From Toxorhynchites rutilus septentrionalis (taxonomy: Eukaryota; Arthropoda; Insecta; Diptera; Culicidae): a DNA stretch of 64,000 nucleotides. The position numbers and the translations under genes are program-made. The first letter of the stretch is position 1. Every line of letters starts with the position of its first letter. Below the pieces are notes generated by a model. It saw only the letters and a list, made by a program, of their open reading frames with translations, searched no databases and had not been told where the DNA came from. This document shows, in pieces, positions 33,286 to 44,539 of this stretch. Location: the NCBI RefSeq assembly GCF_029784135.1, contig NC_073746.1, forward strand, positions 6,927,136-6,991,135, written 5' to 3'.

Positions 33286-34214
33286 AGTTCCAAAACGTTC
33301 AAAAACCTTCATTTCCACTAGAATTATTTGGCGGTAAATTGGAAGAAGAAGAAAGGCGCAGGCGCATGAATCACGAGTTGTACCCAGAGATGCCAACCTT
33401 CCTGATTATTCAGGATATCCCAGACTTTTCTTCACGTTCCCTAATAACCTAACTAACATTAAATTTTGCCTGATTTTCCACAATTGATCCTGATTTTTCC
33501 TGATTTTGTACTTTTTAGTTTATTCAATAAAAATTCTCCGTTACAGCGACAGTTTTCCTGGCCATAACTGAACTGTCACGTATAAGATTAAATTTGAGAA
33601 ACAAACGAGTAGACGCTGACTTATTGATGTAGAAATACGTTTCAGAGCGTAAATAACTCAAGAGAAACTTTTCAAATTCAAATCAATATAATAAGATCGT
33701 ATATTCTCATTGCTCATCAGATTACTATGACTATAGTAAATATATCTGTAATCGAATCAAATAACATCAAAATTAGAAAATATTCAATAGGTCATCCACT
33801 ACTCATATGCTTTCCTCATCTGGTAAATATAGATTTACTCCCAAGCATGACGATGAGTTCAGGGAATTGTGAATATTGATTTCTCTGCAATTGACTAAAG
33901 TGCTGTAAGTTTTTGGGAGGATATTTGAACGATCAAAGGATCCGACAAGGCACTGGATTTCCTCTTATACCATGCATATTAATTCTTTAACGTTCCTGAG
34001 CATCGGTAGAACGACTTTTCTCTAAATTCTGTCTTAATAAAACATTTATAAGAAGTACATTACAACCGGAAATTATTCAATGAATAGTAGCCACTAAGAA
34101 TTATGTAGAGCATAATGAAGAAGACACATGTTCTGTTATATATAGTATTAAATAACATTTAAATGCAACAAAAAAAGAAAAAGGACATATGTTAAGAAAA
34201 TATACTAAGTTATG

Positions 34215-35345
34215 CGAGAAGTTCGTGCTACCACTGATGATGACCAAATCGAGACGCTGATCAAGAATAATCCTCGGCACACGACAGATGAATCAACAGA
34301 TTAACTACAGATATATAGTACCACCTGGTTGAGCAAGAGATAAAATTATTAGATTCCGATTTAAAGTACTAACATGCGATCCACAAATTATGGAAATAAA
34401 TTCGTCTCTTTCGGTCGCATTATAATGATCGCGCTATCGTGGTCACAGAATCAGAGATTCTCGGAGAATTCTGTAATCTCTTCTCTGACATTATCTTCTT
34501 AGGAAGTATTTCGTTGTGCCGGTCGCTACCCAAGCCAGTCGCATCAAATTACTATTCGAGTTAGGATGTAATTGAATAGTCCACAAAATAAAACGGTCGG
34601 TCGGTCCATTAATTTAGAACGGTTTACGGTTTTCTATAATTTGTCCGAATCCGCGCATAGGGCGCATCCACCACCGTTAATGAGCATCTGGTGAAGCATT
34701 GTTACGTAAATCTTTAAGATGTGTTTCACCAAAAAACTTCCAATATATTGCATCTCCATCTGCGACCCGCTTTATTAACGCAACGAAAATACCATTTTAG
34801 AGCAAATTGTGACTGGTGATGAAAATGGATCATTTAACTACAACAATGTTGAGCGGCAAAACACTTAAGTAGGGGTAAGCGAAATGTACCACAATTAGCT
34901 AACTTTAAAGCCGGTCTGCACACGGAGGAAGTCATACTCTGTGTCTGGTGGGATTGGGAAGGAATTCTGTATTATGAGCTAATACCAAACGAACCAGTCG
35001 ATAAATGCCCACAAATATTGCTCGCAACTGAACAAACTAAAAGCAGCGATCCAGCCCAAAATTTCGTAATTGATCAATATGTCGTCGTGTTCTTTGAGGG
35101 CAATATCTCTTCATGTCCCTTTGACAGCACAAAAAAAAAATATTTTAGGCTGGAAGGTATCACTAGGGAAACTAACCGGATATTGCACCATCATATTACC
35201 CACGGTTCAGGACCTTGTAAAATTCTCTCAAAATAAAAACAAAAAAAAACTTGAGCTCTATAAAAAATACATTGAACAGTTTCCTGCGAGAAAGCAAGCA
35301 ATCTTTATGCTGCGTGAAAGATAGCGAAAAAATACAGAACAAATA
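34215..35345 (+). pseudogene. Decayed mariner transposase relic
   Basis: Pieces in several frames match the mariner order: DDDQIETLIKNNPRHTTDE near 34240, EQIVTGDEN near 34805, and the diagnostic CVWWDWEGILYYELIPNEPV at about 34950-35005. Decayed sequence in the positions of the second and third catalytic motifs follows to about 35320. Many stops and frameshifts are present. The DD37E element inserted next to its 3' end at 35353. It is more decayed than the mariner at 24342. Confidence 0.75.
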
Positions 35346-35352
35346 TGTAATA

Positions 35353-36653
35353 AAGGGTGTGTCACATCAAATTGCATCACGGAAAAAACGCTGTAGAAAT
35401 TTAATTTTTAGGAATTATATCTTCAGCTTTCGCTTATAATCAGATAAGAGTGTATAGATCACGTTGGCCATGCTTCACTGTCAATTTTTCGTAAATTTGG
35501 AAAAATGTCGTCGAACGAAAAAGAGCGTTGTGAATTAATCCTGTGCACTCATTTCGAGAATCCGGAGTTGTCACATCGGGACATCGGTAAGATGCTGGGA
35601 ATCGTCCAATCCACGGTCAGCAGAGTACTAAAACGATACTTCGAGAACCTAAACATCGACCGGAAGGTGAAGAACGGCAAAAATGGATGCTCCGTCAGTG
35701 AAAAAGATCACAAGCGCGTAGTTAAGCAGTTTAGACGTGATCCGAGAAGTTCGGTCCGGGATGTCGCCAATAAGCTGAATTTGTCAAGTTCATTCGTCCA
35801 GCGGACCAAGCAGCGGGAGGGCCTGCGTACATACAAGGTTCAGAAGGCTCCTAACCGCGACGAAAGGCAAAACATGGTGGGGAAGACGCGAGCCCGGAAG
35901 CTGTACACCGAAATGCTGACGAAGCCGCATTGCCTGGTGATGGACGACGAAACCTACGTCAAAGCGGACTTTCGTCAGCTGCCGGGCCTGTTGTTCTTCT
36001 CTGCAGAGGACAAATTCAGCGTTCCGGAGAAGATTCGCAAGCAGAAACTATCCAAGTTTGCCAAAAAGTACATGGTGTGGCAAGCGATCTGCTCCTGCGG
36101 AAAGCGGAGCGCCCCCTTCGTGATGACCGGCACGGTAAACGGGCAGGTTTACCTTAAGGAGTGCCTACAGAAGCGCTTACTACCACTATTGAAGCAGCAC
36201 GAGAGCCCGACCATCTTCTGGCCGGATCTCGCTTCGTGCCACTATTCAAAGGGCGTGTTGGAGTGGTACGAAGCCAACGGGGTCACCTTCGTGCCAAAGG
36301 AAATGAACCCGCCCAACGCGCCGGAGCTTCGCCCAATAGAAAAATATTGGGCGATTATGAAGCAGGCCCTCCGGAAGAACCCAAAAGTTGTCAAATCGGA
36401 GGCGGACTTCAAGAGAAAATGGATTTCTGTTCAAAAAAAAAAACTACAACCTGACGTTGTACAGAACCTTATGGACGGGGTAAAGAGGAAGGTGCGAGCA
36501 TACGGGCTTGGGCTCGAAGTATGAATAAAAAGAAAATGCCAAAAGTTGTTTAATAGTTTTTATTTTACTGTCTAAAATTTTCAAAAGGATCGGTCTACTG
36601 GGCGAATTTCTACAGCGTTTTTTCCGTGATGCAATTTGATGTGACACACCCTT
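35353..36653 (+). mobile_element. DD37E (ITmD37E-type) transposon, copy 2, intact ORF
   Basis: A 1301-bp element lies between TA dinucleotides (35351-35352 and 36654-36655). Inverted ends begin AAGGGTGTGTCACATCAAAT and extend well over 30 bases, with only a few differences between ends. It encodes an intact transposase and is nearly identical to copy 1, indicating recent activity. Confidence 0.95.
35505..36524 (+). CDS. DD37E transposase, intact
   Basis: An uninterrupted 339-residue protein starts at ATG 35505 (MSSNEKERCE). The N-terminal paired DNA-binding region contains SHRDIGKMLGIVQSTVSRVL and SVRDVANKLNLSSSFVQRT. The catalytic triad is intact: Asp147/148 (MDDETYVKAD), Asp241 (FWPDLASCHYS) and Glu279 (RPIEKYW), with 37 residues between the last two, the DD37E signature described in mosquitoes (ITmD37E). 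It would recognise the AAGGGTGTG-type inverted repeats and cut and paste the element into TA. It shares the CSCG and PNAP/PNCP region with the transposase at 9810 but is clearly diverged. Whether it is expressed cannot be judged. Confidence 0.95.
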   Translation: MSSNEKERCELILCTHFENPELSHRDIGKMLGIVQSTVSRVLKRYFENLNIDRKVKNGKNGCSVSEKDHKRVVKQFRRDPRSSVRDVANKLNLSSSFVQRTKQREGLRTYKVQKAPNRDERQNMVGKTRARKLYTEMLTKPHCLVMDDETYVKADFRQLPGLLFFSAEDKFSVPEKIRKQKLSKFAKKYMVWQAICSCGKRSAPFVMTGTVNGQVYLKECLQKRLLPLLKQHESPTIFWPDLASCHYSKGVLEWYEANGVTFVPKEMNPPNAPELRPIEKYWAIMKQALRKNPKVVKSEADFKRKWISVQKKKLQPDVVQNLMDGVKRKVRAYGLGLEV

Positions 36654-36770
36654 TAGATGCCAATACACAAAGTCGGTTGATACGAAGGAATCAACCTTGC
36701 GAATCTGGATTGGCACTTTACAGGGGTGAAGTAAGAAAAAGTGTCGAGTGAATTACCCTTGTTCCTGGAG

Positions 36771-36930
36771 CAAACTGAATTGACTGCCTTCACACTAATT
36801 CCCTACGAAACGAGCCACGAACGGAAGTTAACCAGTGTTATTCCTTTTAACAAATTGAACTGACTGCCTTAGCACTAATTCCGTACGGAACGAGCAACGA
36901 ACGGGAGTTGATCAATCTATTAAATATCAA
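36771..36930. repeat. 80-bp tandem repeat, two units
   Basis: Units starting at 36771 and 36851 share TGACTGCCTT, CACTAATTCC and ACGAACGG blocks with scattered changes. They lie between the DD37E copy and the right boundary of the composite element. Confidence 0.7.
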
Positions 36931-37659
36931 CTAAGCGGAGGATCAACGAGTACAAGATCTTCACGAACTCCGAGCGCAAATTATACAACTATTGCTGCGG
37001 ACGTTGGAAAACTTGAATCTGAAGAACTCTCGTCAGTCGAATCAATAGGAGGTTTCGGATTTAATCGTACGACACGATTCCAAAGACTACTTACTATATT
37101 CAGAGAACCTTGGGCTTTTATACAATTTTTATCCTATCCTAGCCAAAATTCAAATCTAATGTATGAAGGAAGAAGAAAACTATAAACTTTCTTGCTCCTT
37201 TGCATATAAGTCCTTTACCTATCGCTTATCTGTGATTCACCATATGCAACCTGGTTAGAGCTTATCTTTGACTCATAACTGCATTCTAAGGGCAACGAAC
37301 TTAGCACGATGAGAAATGTGTGCGATCTATTTGGTCCCTTTCCTTTCCATTATTCTATTGCATTGGGTTTTATTGCACCCGCTACCGATAGGTCGTACAA
37401 ACGGTTCGCTCTTATCGTATAATGTTTTCCTTCTCTCGATCGTTTTACGAAATTAAAATTGAAATGCCTAATTCTTTCGAAATGTGCATATAAAATTGAA
37501 TAAATGTTCATCTGCATATGAAAGTGAATCGACACGAACTTTCCGGACAACCCAATATGAGCTATCCTGATTTTTATTTATAATCTTCCTGATTTTTTAA
37601 AATTATAGTTGGCAACCCTGGTTGTACCAGGTATACAAAGGAGTTGATGTAGTGAAGGT

Positions 37660-37885
37660 AATACAGCGTGGCAGGCTGCAGTGTTCGCGCGTTTTTGGGG
37701 TGTTTGTTAGCGTGTGTGTGCGTGTTTTTTTTGCTGGTGTGCGCGATTTTCTTGTTCGCGGGCATTTAAGGGCGTGTGTGCGCACAACTGCACGTGTTTG
37801 TACACGCATGTGCGCGTTTTTTGCGTGCGCGTGTTTGTGAACATGTGTGCGCGTGTGTTCGTACATGTGTGCGAGTGAGCACGCT
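37660..37885. repeat. GT/GC-rich alternating tract
   Basis: A degenerate tract of alternating purine-pyrimidine (GTGTGTGCGTG, GTGCGCG, GTGTGCGCGTGTG) over about 225 bases, much richer in GC than its surroundings. The alternating pattern could favour Z-DNA. No gene. Confidence 0.7.
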
Positions 37886-38053
37886 GAAAATTTCCAGACC
37901 TAGTCGAAAATCGCGTAATTTCGTACACAGATCAATTTATTAGCGCAAACGTCAAATGGACTAAAAACGCTTATTACGATGTAATTGTGGAACATTTGGG
38001 AGTTCAACTTTTCGATTTTTCTTATTTCCCTTCAGAGATGATTGGTCGAACTG

Positions 38054-38182
38054 TAGGGTTGGGGAAAAAGAAATGTCGTATTTCTGATCGAAATTTGACG
38101 CTTTATTTAACACACTTAAAATTATCCAATTTAAGTCAAATATGCGCCGTTTTGTTTGCAAACTTGTTGCCATTTAGAAGGC
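38054..38182 (-). mobile_element. Mariner terminal fragment
   Basis: Begins TAGGGTTGGGGAAAAAGAAA and follows the left end of the mariner at 24342 almost base for base (for example ATTTGACGCTTTATTTAACA) until about 38182, where similarity stops. A truncated terminus only. Confidence 0.85.
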
Positions 38183-38229
38183 AATTCATTACCTTCTTAG
38201 GCAATTCATTAGTATGGGTTAGTATGGCT

Positions 38230-38410
38230 ACCTCCTTCAGAGGAGGTAAGTATGTCAAACCACCAAAAAACATTTCTCGTTCTCAAAAACCCTCACATAC
38301 CAAGTTTGGCTCCATTTGCTCGATAGCTATGCAGAAATTTGTGTCTCCCTTAGAAAGAGGGTGAGGAGTGTCGAACCATCATAGAAATATTTCTTACCCC
38401 CTAAAATCCG
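38230..38410. repeat. Fragment of dispersed insect repeat
   Basis: Contains CCAAGTTTGGCTCCATTTGC, TATGCAGAAATTTGTG and ACCCCCTAAAATCC, in the same order as related blocks at about 16990-17090. Class unknown. Confidence 0.45.
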
Positions 38411-38580
38411 AGAAATGAATAGTCCGATTTGAGCTGTCCTTCGTTTTATTATATTATATGCATCAAACATGTGATTGAACAATGTTGAATACGGGCCGCG
38501 ACGATCCGTTTGGGTAAAATAAAACTTACAATTGGAAGCAGCAAGCGTCCTTTAACATGCGAAATGAAAGTAAATATAAC

Positions 38581-39180
38581 CCGTTCAAGAAGGAAGGAAG
38601 GTCTTGTATTATAGAGACTTTAAACTTTTGCAGTTCATTCGTCTCTAGCCGTCTTGAGAAAGGTCCTTTGAAAACTCTACTCTACTCTACTTCAGCGCTA
38701 CCACCTCCGCCCTTTTGACTTGAGATAAGCACTCGATCCCTCGCCGTCCAGCTCGTCCAGCAACGATGTTGTCCAGTCGGTGTCCACCCAAAGAATGTGC
38801 CGTTCAAGACGGAAGGAAGGTATTGTATTACAGAGACTTTAAACTTTTGCAGTTCATTCGTCTCTAGCCTTGAGAAAGGCCCTTTGAAAACTCTACTCTA
38901 CTCTACTTCAGCGCTACCACCTCCGCCCTCTTGCCTTGAGAAAGGCACTCGATCCTTCGCCGTCCAGCCCGTCCAGCAACGATGTTGTCCAGTCGGTGTC
39001 CACACAAAGAATGAGTGCCGTTCAAGAATGGTGGTAATGGTAATGAATTAGAGAGACTTTAAACTCTGAGAGTTCATTCGTCTCTAACACCGTTCAAGAA
39101 GGAAGGAAGGAAGGTATTGAATTAGAGAGACTTTAAACTCTGAGAGTTCATTCGTCTCTGGAACCGTTCAAGAAGTAAAA
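38581..39180. repeat. Tandem repeat array, long and short units
   Basis: Two units of about 219 bp start at 38581 and 38800, followed by two short units of about 73 bp at 39018 and 39090 and a partial one at 39164. Each unit begins CCGTTCAAGA and contains GAGACTTTAAAC and GTTCATTCGTCTCT. The long units also hold a GC-rich segment (CGTCCAGC, GTTGTCCAGTCGGTGTCCAC). The short units look like deletion derivatives. Confidence 0.85.
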
Positions 39181-40311
39181 TCTTCTGCTTTTATACTTGT
39201 AAGATAACGAAAGAGGAAAGAAACGAAACAGAAGAATCAATGTTTCAGTATGTGTAGAGAATATTTCGTTTCCACTTCACCCCGATACACTGAAAATAAT
39301 CCACCGAAAATGACTGTAGTGGAAGTGAGAGGTGTATGTATGAAATTCAGTCTCATTTATTAGCTTCGAAAATAACTAGCCCTGGAAGTGGATATTGATA
39401 TCAGAGATCGAAATGCTCGCCGATTTGAGACGAAAAACATCCGTTTTCACCCACAGGGAAAAATAGCTGAGAATATAGGAGGCGAGAGAATGTTATACGC
39501 TCACTTCGATTCTCGCGAGAAACGCAAAGCCGATTTTTATTTTTCGGTGAGTTATGATTGCCGAAAAATGGTTTCGTTTTCAGTGACTCCTTGATGCCGA
39601 TAATGGTTTTTCACTTCTTCAGTACAGCTGAAAACATTGCATGAAAATATGCGGCAATATTGGGTTTCATCGTGAAGTGAACATGAGATGGATTAATATT
39701 TGTACAATTTAGACGCTGTCCAAATGCAGATCGTTTGGACGCTGTCCTAACAGACTAACGTTGGTAAAGTTAGCTATGATTTTTCGCTCCATATTTTCAG
39801 TACCAAATGAGAGACGAAAAACCATTCTCGTTGAACTTCCGAGAACGAGATTTTCCACATCTCTTTCTCTCTGAAAAAGAATTTTCGGTGAAAACGAAGA
39901 GACGAAAATATCAACAATACACGGTTCATCGAAAACTAGATTGATTGATTGAATATTTATCGTGCATCCGAGCGAGGATTTCGATCTCTGATTGATATTG
40001 TGAAAGTAGCGTTATAAAATTATTTGTTTAAGAATGCCACAAGCGATCGTCGTTTCTAATTGTTGGGTAGGGGTTCTTATTTTTGCTTTTCAATTCCGGG
40101 AGGAATCCATTTATTCTCGAGCGTTAATAATCCTGCTCCGGATCAACGATGATTCCAATTGTCGGGGCCCTGGAGATGGGGTATTATTTGCGCTGGGTGT
40201 TTCCGAGGAGTAATCGATTCCTCCTTTGAGCGTTAATAATTCTTTCCCGACTTAACGAAGTTGTGTGATAATCATTTTATTCAAAAGATGAAATGTCCAA
40301 GAGTTATATGC
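39181..40311. other. Intergenic stretch downstream of repeat array
   Basis: No gene recognised. Many CGAAAAT/ATTTTCG blocks occur in both orientations between 39250 and 39930, suggesting an old foldback repeat. Confidence 0.35.
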
Positions 40312-40390
40312 TTGCTACTTATTGATTGCTAAGCCAACTTTAGTCCTACGTCCACCTTGCGGTTATATCACAGATATAACCCACTTCTAG
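40312..40390 (+). mobile_element. Helentron-like 3'-end fragment
   Basis: TAGTCCTACGTCC (40341) followed by hairpin GGTTATATC...GATATAACC (40361-40381) and CCACTTCTAG before a T-run. It matches in inverse the hairpin ends at 47351 and 58989. Only the terminal ~75 bases are recognisable. Confidence 0.6.
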
Positions 40391-40671
40391 TTTTTTTTCC
40401 TTTGCATTCGCCTTCCAGGTAAGAGTGACCAATAAGGGCCACGCTGAATAATGGGGAGTTTTGACGATTTTAAGAAACTGTATCTATAACGTTTGGTTAT
40501 GAATATAATTGGTATTGTCAAACTAATTTTACGAATGAGCGGTCAAGTTGTCACTCGAAACATTGAGCGTTCTCTCGTTATCTCTGTTGAAAATAGACGT
40601 TCCGCTCTACCACATGATTTCTAATAACTCTTCGTTACTCAACATTATCAACATTATCAACAAGAAAAGCA

Positions 40672-40677
40672 TTTATT
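40672..40677 (-). promoter_or_regulatory. Polyadenylation signal AATAAA (CDC23)
   Basis: AATAAA on the minus strand about 100 bases after the CDC23 stop codon, a normal 3' UTR distance for an insect gene. Confidence 0.5.
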
Positions 40678-40773
40678 CAAATTTTCATTGTGTTTCAGTA
40701 ACTTTTCGATCGTACATCAACTTATGCTTCATTGAATACGATAATAGTTTAACCAATTATCACCCGCCCCTCT

Positions 40774-42705
40774 TCATTCATTTGCTTCCGATCCATCCTC
40801 TATAATGATGGAAAGGGATGAATTCTCGAGTTCGGCGGCTTGTTCCAGATGGAATTCCGGTTCCTCGTTCTCCACCGGTATTTCGCCCTGCGCCATCATC
40901 ACCATATCAACTATTCGTCCTATGCTACTCTCGTCCATATCTGTTTCCTCCAGGTCCATGTCGGTTGCTCTGTCCTTGCCAGGCTCAGCCCCAGTTGAAG
41001 CGGTACCAACGGCATCACCACCAGCAGCTTTAGCGGCTGCTTGTTGCGCTCGCTTATTTGCTATGGTCTTAAGCAATGCTTCCGCCTCCCGTTTGCTTTC
41101 CTCATGATCCAGACATTTATACGCAAAGTGAGATGCCTTGTCGTACTGTTCGTTCTTCTCGTAGAAATTACCCAAGGTCATATAGGCGTAGCAGAGGGAG
41201 CTCTTGTCCGCAACTGCTTTCTCATCCGAGCAGTACCTCAGCAACGCTGGAATGGCTTTTTCAATTTCGTCCTGTTTCTCGTACAATCGTGCTAGATTGT
41301 ACAGCGCGACACCCTCGATATCGCCAACATTGTACGCCTTGAGGTAACATTTAAGAGCACTGGCCGTCTTGTCGAGTTTTTCGTACGTTTCTCCCAATGC
41401 GACGAGCATTCGACTGTCATATGGGCGAAGTTGTTGAGCAGCTTTATAATAGTGCAAACTGTAGAATGGCATTTTCAGAATTTCATACGCCTGTCCTAGA
41501 CCATACCAGGCGCGGAAGTCCCGGCGGTTCACTTCTAGAAAGTAAAATTATAATCAAATTTCATGAAAATTCATTCCACCGAATTTCTTACCAACGGCCT
41601 GACGATAGCTTTGGATGGCTGCGTTCGTGTTCTTCATCTCCATAAACTCATGGCCCATCAAGGTCCATGCGGAGAGATACCTTGGATTCAATTTCAGAGC
41701 CCGTTGAAAGTAAATCACTGCCTTGTGATGATCCGCTCGAATACTGTAGTAATTGCCCACAACGCAACACGTTTCCGGACTGTACTTATTTATGTCCACA
41801 GCTTTGTGTGCTAAATGAGCCATTTCTGTCTTCATGTCTCTCACAAAGAGTAGATTGGAATAGGCGTCCAAATTGTCCAACCGGTAGGGATCAGCTTCGT
41901 GTAAATGTTGAAACACTTCGATGGCTTTGTCAACGTCGCGCTTATTGGAAAATGCGACTGCCAGCTGTGTGGGCACAAAAATACATTTCCCCAGACCAGC
42001 TGCTTGTAGTCCCTCGAATATTTTGATCCCCTCATCGTTCAGGAACAGTTCAATGTACGTGTAACCGATGAAGATTTGCTTCATCCAGTGATTCGGCAAA
42101 TCAAGACTCTGTAACATATTTTTATCCGTCACCATAGTGCCCAGTTCGAGCCACGATCCCCACAAAGTGGGCTCGGCGTTAATTGCGGCAACGAAAATCT
42201 TTACAGCTGTTTCGTTCAAATCAAGTTTCTTCAGGATGACTCCATACAGATACAAACAATATCCATCTAATTTCTGCTGCCCGTGGTCTGCTTTCATGGA
42301 GGTTAGCAAATCGGAGAAATCTTTAACATGACTGGTCGAGTTAACAATCGAGTTATCGCTCATGTTATCGAGCCGTTTCTTTTCTTTCGACATATAGGTT
42401 GCATACATATGTAAAAACTTCGGTACCGGCGAGGTGCAGTCCCGTGTGAAATACGCCGATCGGTCGTATTCCCGCATATCGAAATAACTTTTGGACAGTA
42501 CGTAATCATCGTACTCCTCCTCAGCAATGCCACTATTGAGATTGTCGAATCTACCGTCCACCTTAACGTTGATATCCTTCAAACCGTGATTCAATTCCGA
42601 AAGCCATTTTGCATTCTGTACCAGGCCACGTTTGTTGCACTCGATTATTCCCAGTATGATATCTTGTTTTACCTCTTTCAAGTTCATTGAAAACGTTTCG
42701 TCCAT
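40774..42705 (-). CDS. CDC23: Anaphase-promoting complex subunit CDC23/APC8
   Basis: A two-exon minus-strand gene: exon 1 42705-41592, a 57-bp intron 41591-41535 (GTAAG...CTAG), exon 2 41534-40774, giving 624 aa. Joining restores a codon in the stretch RQAV-E-VNRRDFRAWYGLGQ. APC8 is a TPR scaffold subunit of the anaphase-promoting complex, the nuclear/cytosolic ubiquitin ligase that drives chromosome separation and mitotic exit. The N-terminus (KRGLVQNAKWLSEL, YFDMREYDRSAYFTRDC, LYGVILKKLDL) and the TPR block (about residues 280-540, with CCVVGNYYSIR, ALKLNPRYLSAWTLMGHE, RMLVALGETYEKL) follow the family closely. The last ~75 residues are Ala-rich then acidic and poorly conserved. Start: the first ATG, directly before the conserved N-terminal helices. 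Ortholog identity is very likely. Confidence 0.95.
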
Positions 42706-42910
42706 GATGTCTTTTTATTTATTATTCAAGATTTTTATGGAGTCAATTTAATTGTTAGCATTTCCAACCGAACAAATATGTTTATAAACAAAGACTGTTT
42801 GAAATAAGCGACAGTTTCACAACAAAATCGAGGGCGTTACGTTCGCTGCTTCATTCATTGATGCGCAGGGATGCCAGGCAATCTTCACATGGTACGAAAT
42901 TCTTCGCATA

Positions 42911-43073
42911 TTTTTTTTTTTTTTTTTATCTGTATTATAGTGATTTTCAACTCATTTGGCTGGTTCGTCACTTTTTACTTCCATTTTTGGAAGAATGTCG
43001 GGAGTGAGAATTGAACTCGTGACCTTTAGCGTGAGAGGCATGGATGTTACCACTACGCCAGATCGCCTCCACG
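42911..43073 (-). repeat. tRNA-derived SINE
   Basis: On the minus strand it starts GTGGAGGCGATCTGG, with A-box TGGCGTAGTGG (43060-43050) and B-box GAGTTCAATTC (about 43018-43008), a short body, and an A-tail at 42911-42927. Target duplication ATTCTTCGCATA at 42899-42910 and 43074-43085. It lies about 200 bases upstream of the CDC23 start codon. Confidence 0.92.
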
Positions 43074-43143
43074 ATTCTTCGCATACCTTTTGGAATGGAC
43101 TTATCTGTTTTAATCGATTCTCTTAATTGATTTTCTCTTTTTA

Positions 43144-43594
43144 GGCTAAGCGCAAATTGAGAAGCGTATAGCGCTTGTGAGCTAGCACAAAACGAACAAC
43201 AAGACTCATGTGTACCACAAACGTAGCGTGGCGGTGCGCATATTGAGTCGCAGTTTGCTGTGGATTACGTGCCACTCGCATACAATTTCTGATTCACACA
43301 GAGTTGCGCGATATATTTATTTACTAACACAACTACCCGACCGGCACAACCATACAGTTCCAGACTCACGGCGCTATATGATTGTTCACCACCACAACCA
43401 TCACAGCCGGCACGACAAGCACGAAAAACTGTGGTTCAGCCACAACGTCACGCGAGTCGTCTCTCACGAGCGCTGCGCCATCTCGGGTCTCCTCGCCAAT
43501 TTGCGCCGTTCTATCTGTTTTCATTAGCCACAGAAACAAGCACTATATCGCGCCAAATTACTCGCGCTATACGCTTCTCAATTTGCGCCTGGCC
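43144..43594. mobile_element. MITE with ~33-bp TIRs (TA target)
   Basis: A 451-bp GC-rich element between TA dinucleotides. The left end GGCTAAGCGCAAATTGAGAA and the inverse right end match over about 33 bases with very few differences. It begins some 60 bases beyond the SINE. Confidence 0.88.
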
Positions 43595-44539
43595 TAATGG
43601 CCACACATTTTGAACGAGGCTCTCACTCTTGAGGCTACACTCTTGATATACACATATAAGGAAATAATCTTAATGCTGAGTTGAACTGTAAAGTTAAAGC
43701 CTCTTAAAACCAAAGAACGAAACAAAACGCAGAGTTATGAAAGAAAGAGAATGGTGATGAAGATAATCGATCTACGCAGATAGAATTGTCACCGTAGATT
43801 TCCGCTCCCGACAACCAGACAGATTTTGCGCAATTTTTGCTAGAAAGTTTTGTATGCAAGATTTCTAAATCAAACGAACACATCAAGAAAATACTTTTCT
43901 ACTGAGTTATTAACGAAAGAAAATGTCGATGGAGAGTATTGATCAAGCCAGATATGTAATATGTAGATATATTGAAAGATATTATAAAAAACAAATTTTA
44001 TTTGCATGACCTTAACCTTCAGACTTTCAAATTGATTTCTAAAAAAGATAGCCATGCTGTGAAACTCAAACGTTTGCTGAAAAAAAAAATCAGGTTATTA
44101 AAATTTTTTCATTATTTTTTTTACGCTATTAGAGATTTAGATGAACTTGAGATTATTTAGATGAATTGAGAAAACAGCCTTGACGATGTAGTCGAAATTG
44201 ATAAACAGCGGAATAAATAAAGAATTAAAATAATAAAAATGTCTATACAAAAGTATGTTTCTTCACAAAAATTTAAGTCATACTTTCACATCTGGCACAT
44301 CTGATGATATGCTATATGTTGAACTGACAATTATCCCTACACTCAAAGTATTTTTTTGTTGTTGCGAATATTACGTGTTTTGCTACTTTTTTTTAAAATT
44401 CTTCGACAATACGTGAGAGTGAGGCTTTCCAGAATTAGTACTCTGGATGTGTTGTTTCTGTGCTGCTTTTTGAAACTGGTCTTATACGGCGGCTCGACTG
44501 CGAAGGAATATATATATATAAAATATTTCCATTTTCAGA
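43595..44539. other. Intergenic stretch without recognised gene
   Basis: AT-rich, with small basic frames (for example 43972-44160) that show no motif. Confidence 0.35.

Larger units (their letters stand above)
33384..37621. mobile_element. Composite TIR element hosting dead mariner and DD37E copy
   Basis: The left boundary reads CCCAGAGATGCCAACCTTCC followed by several CCTGATT blocks. The right boundary is the inverse (GTTGGCAACCCTGG at about 37609, with CCTGATT blocks at 37566-37595). Between them lie a decayed mariner (about 34215-35345), the intact DD37E copy 2, and an 80-bp tandem repeat. That this is one 4.2-kb element is inference from the inverted ends. Confidence 0.45.
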
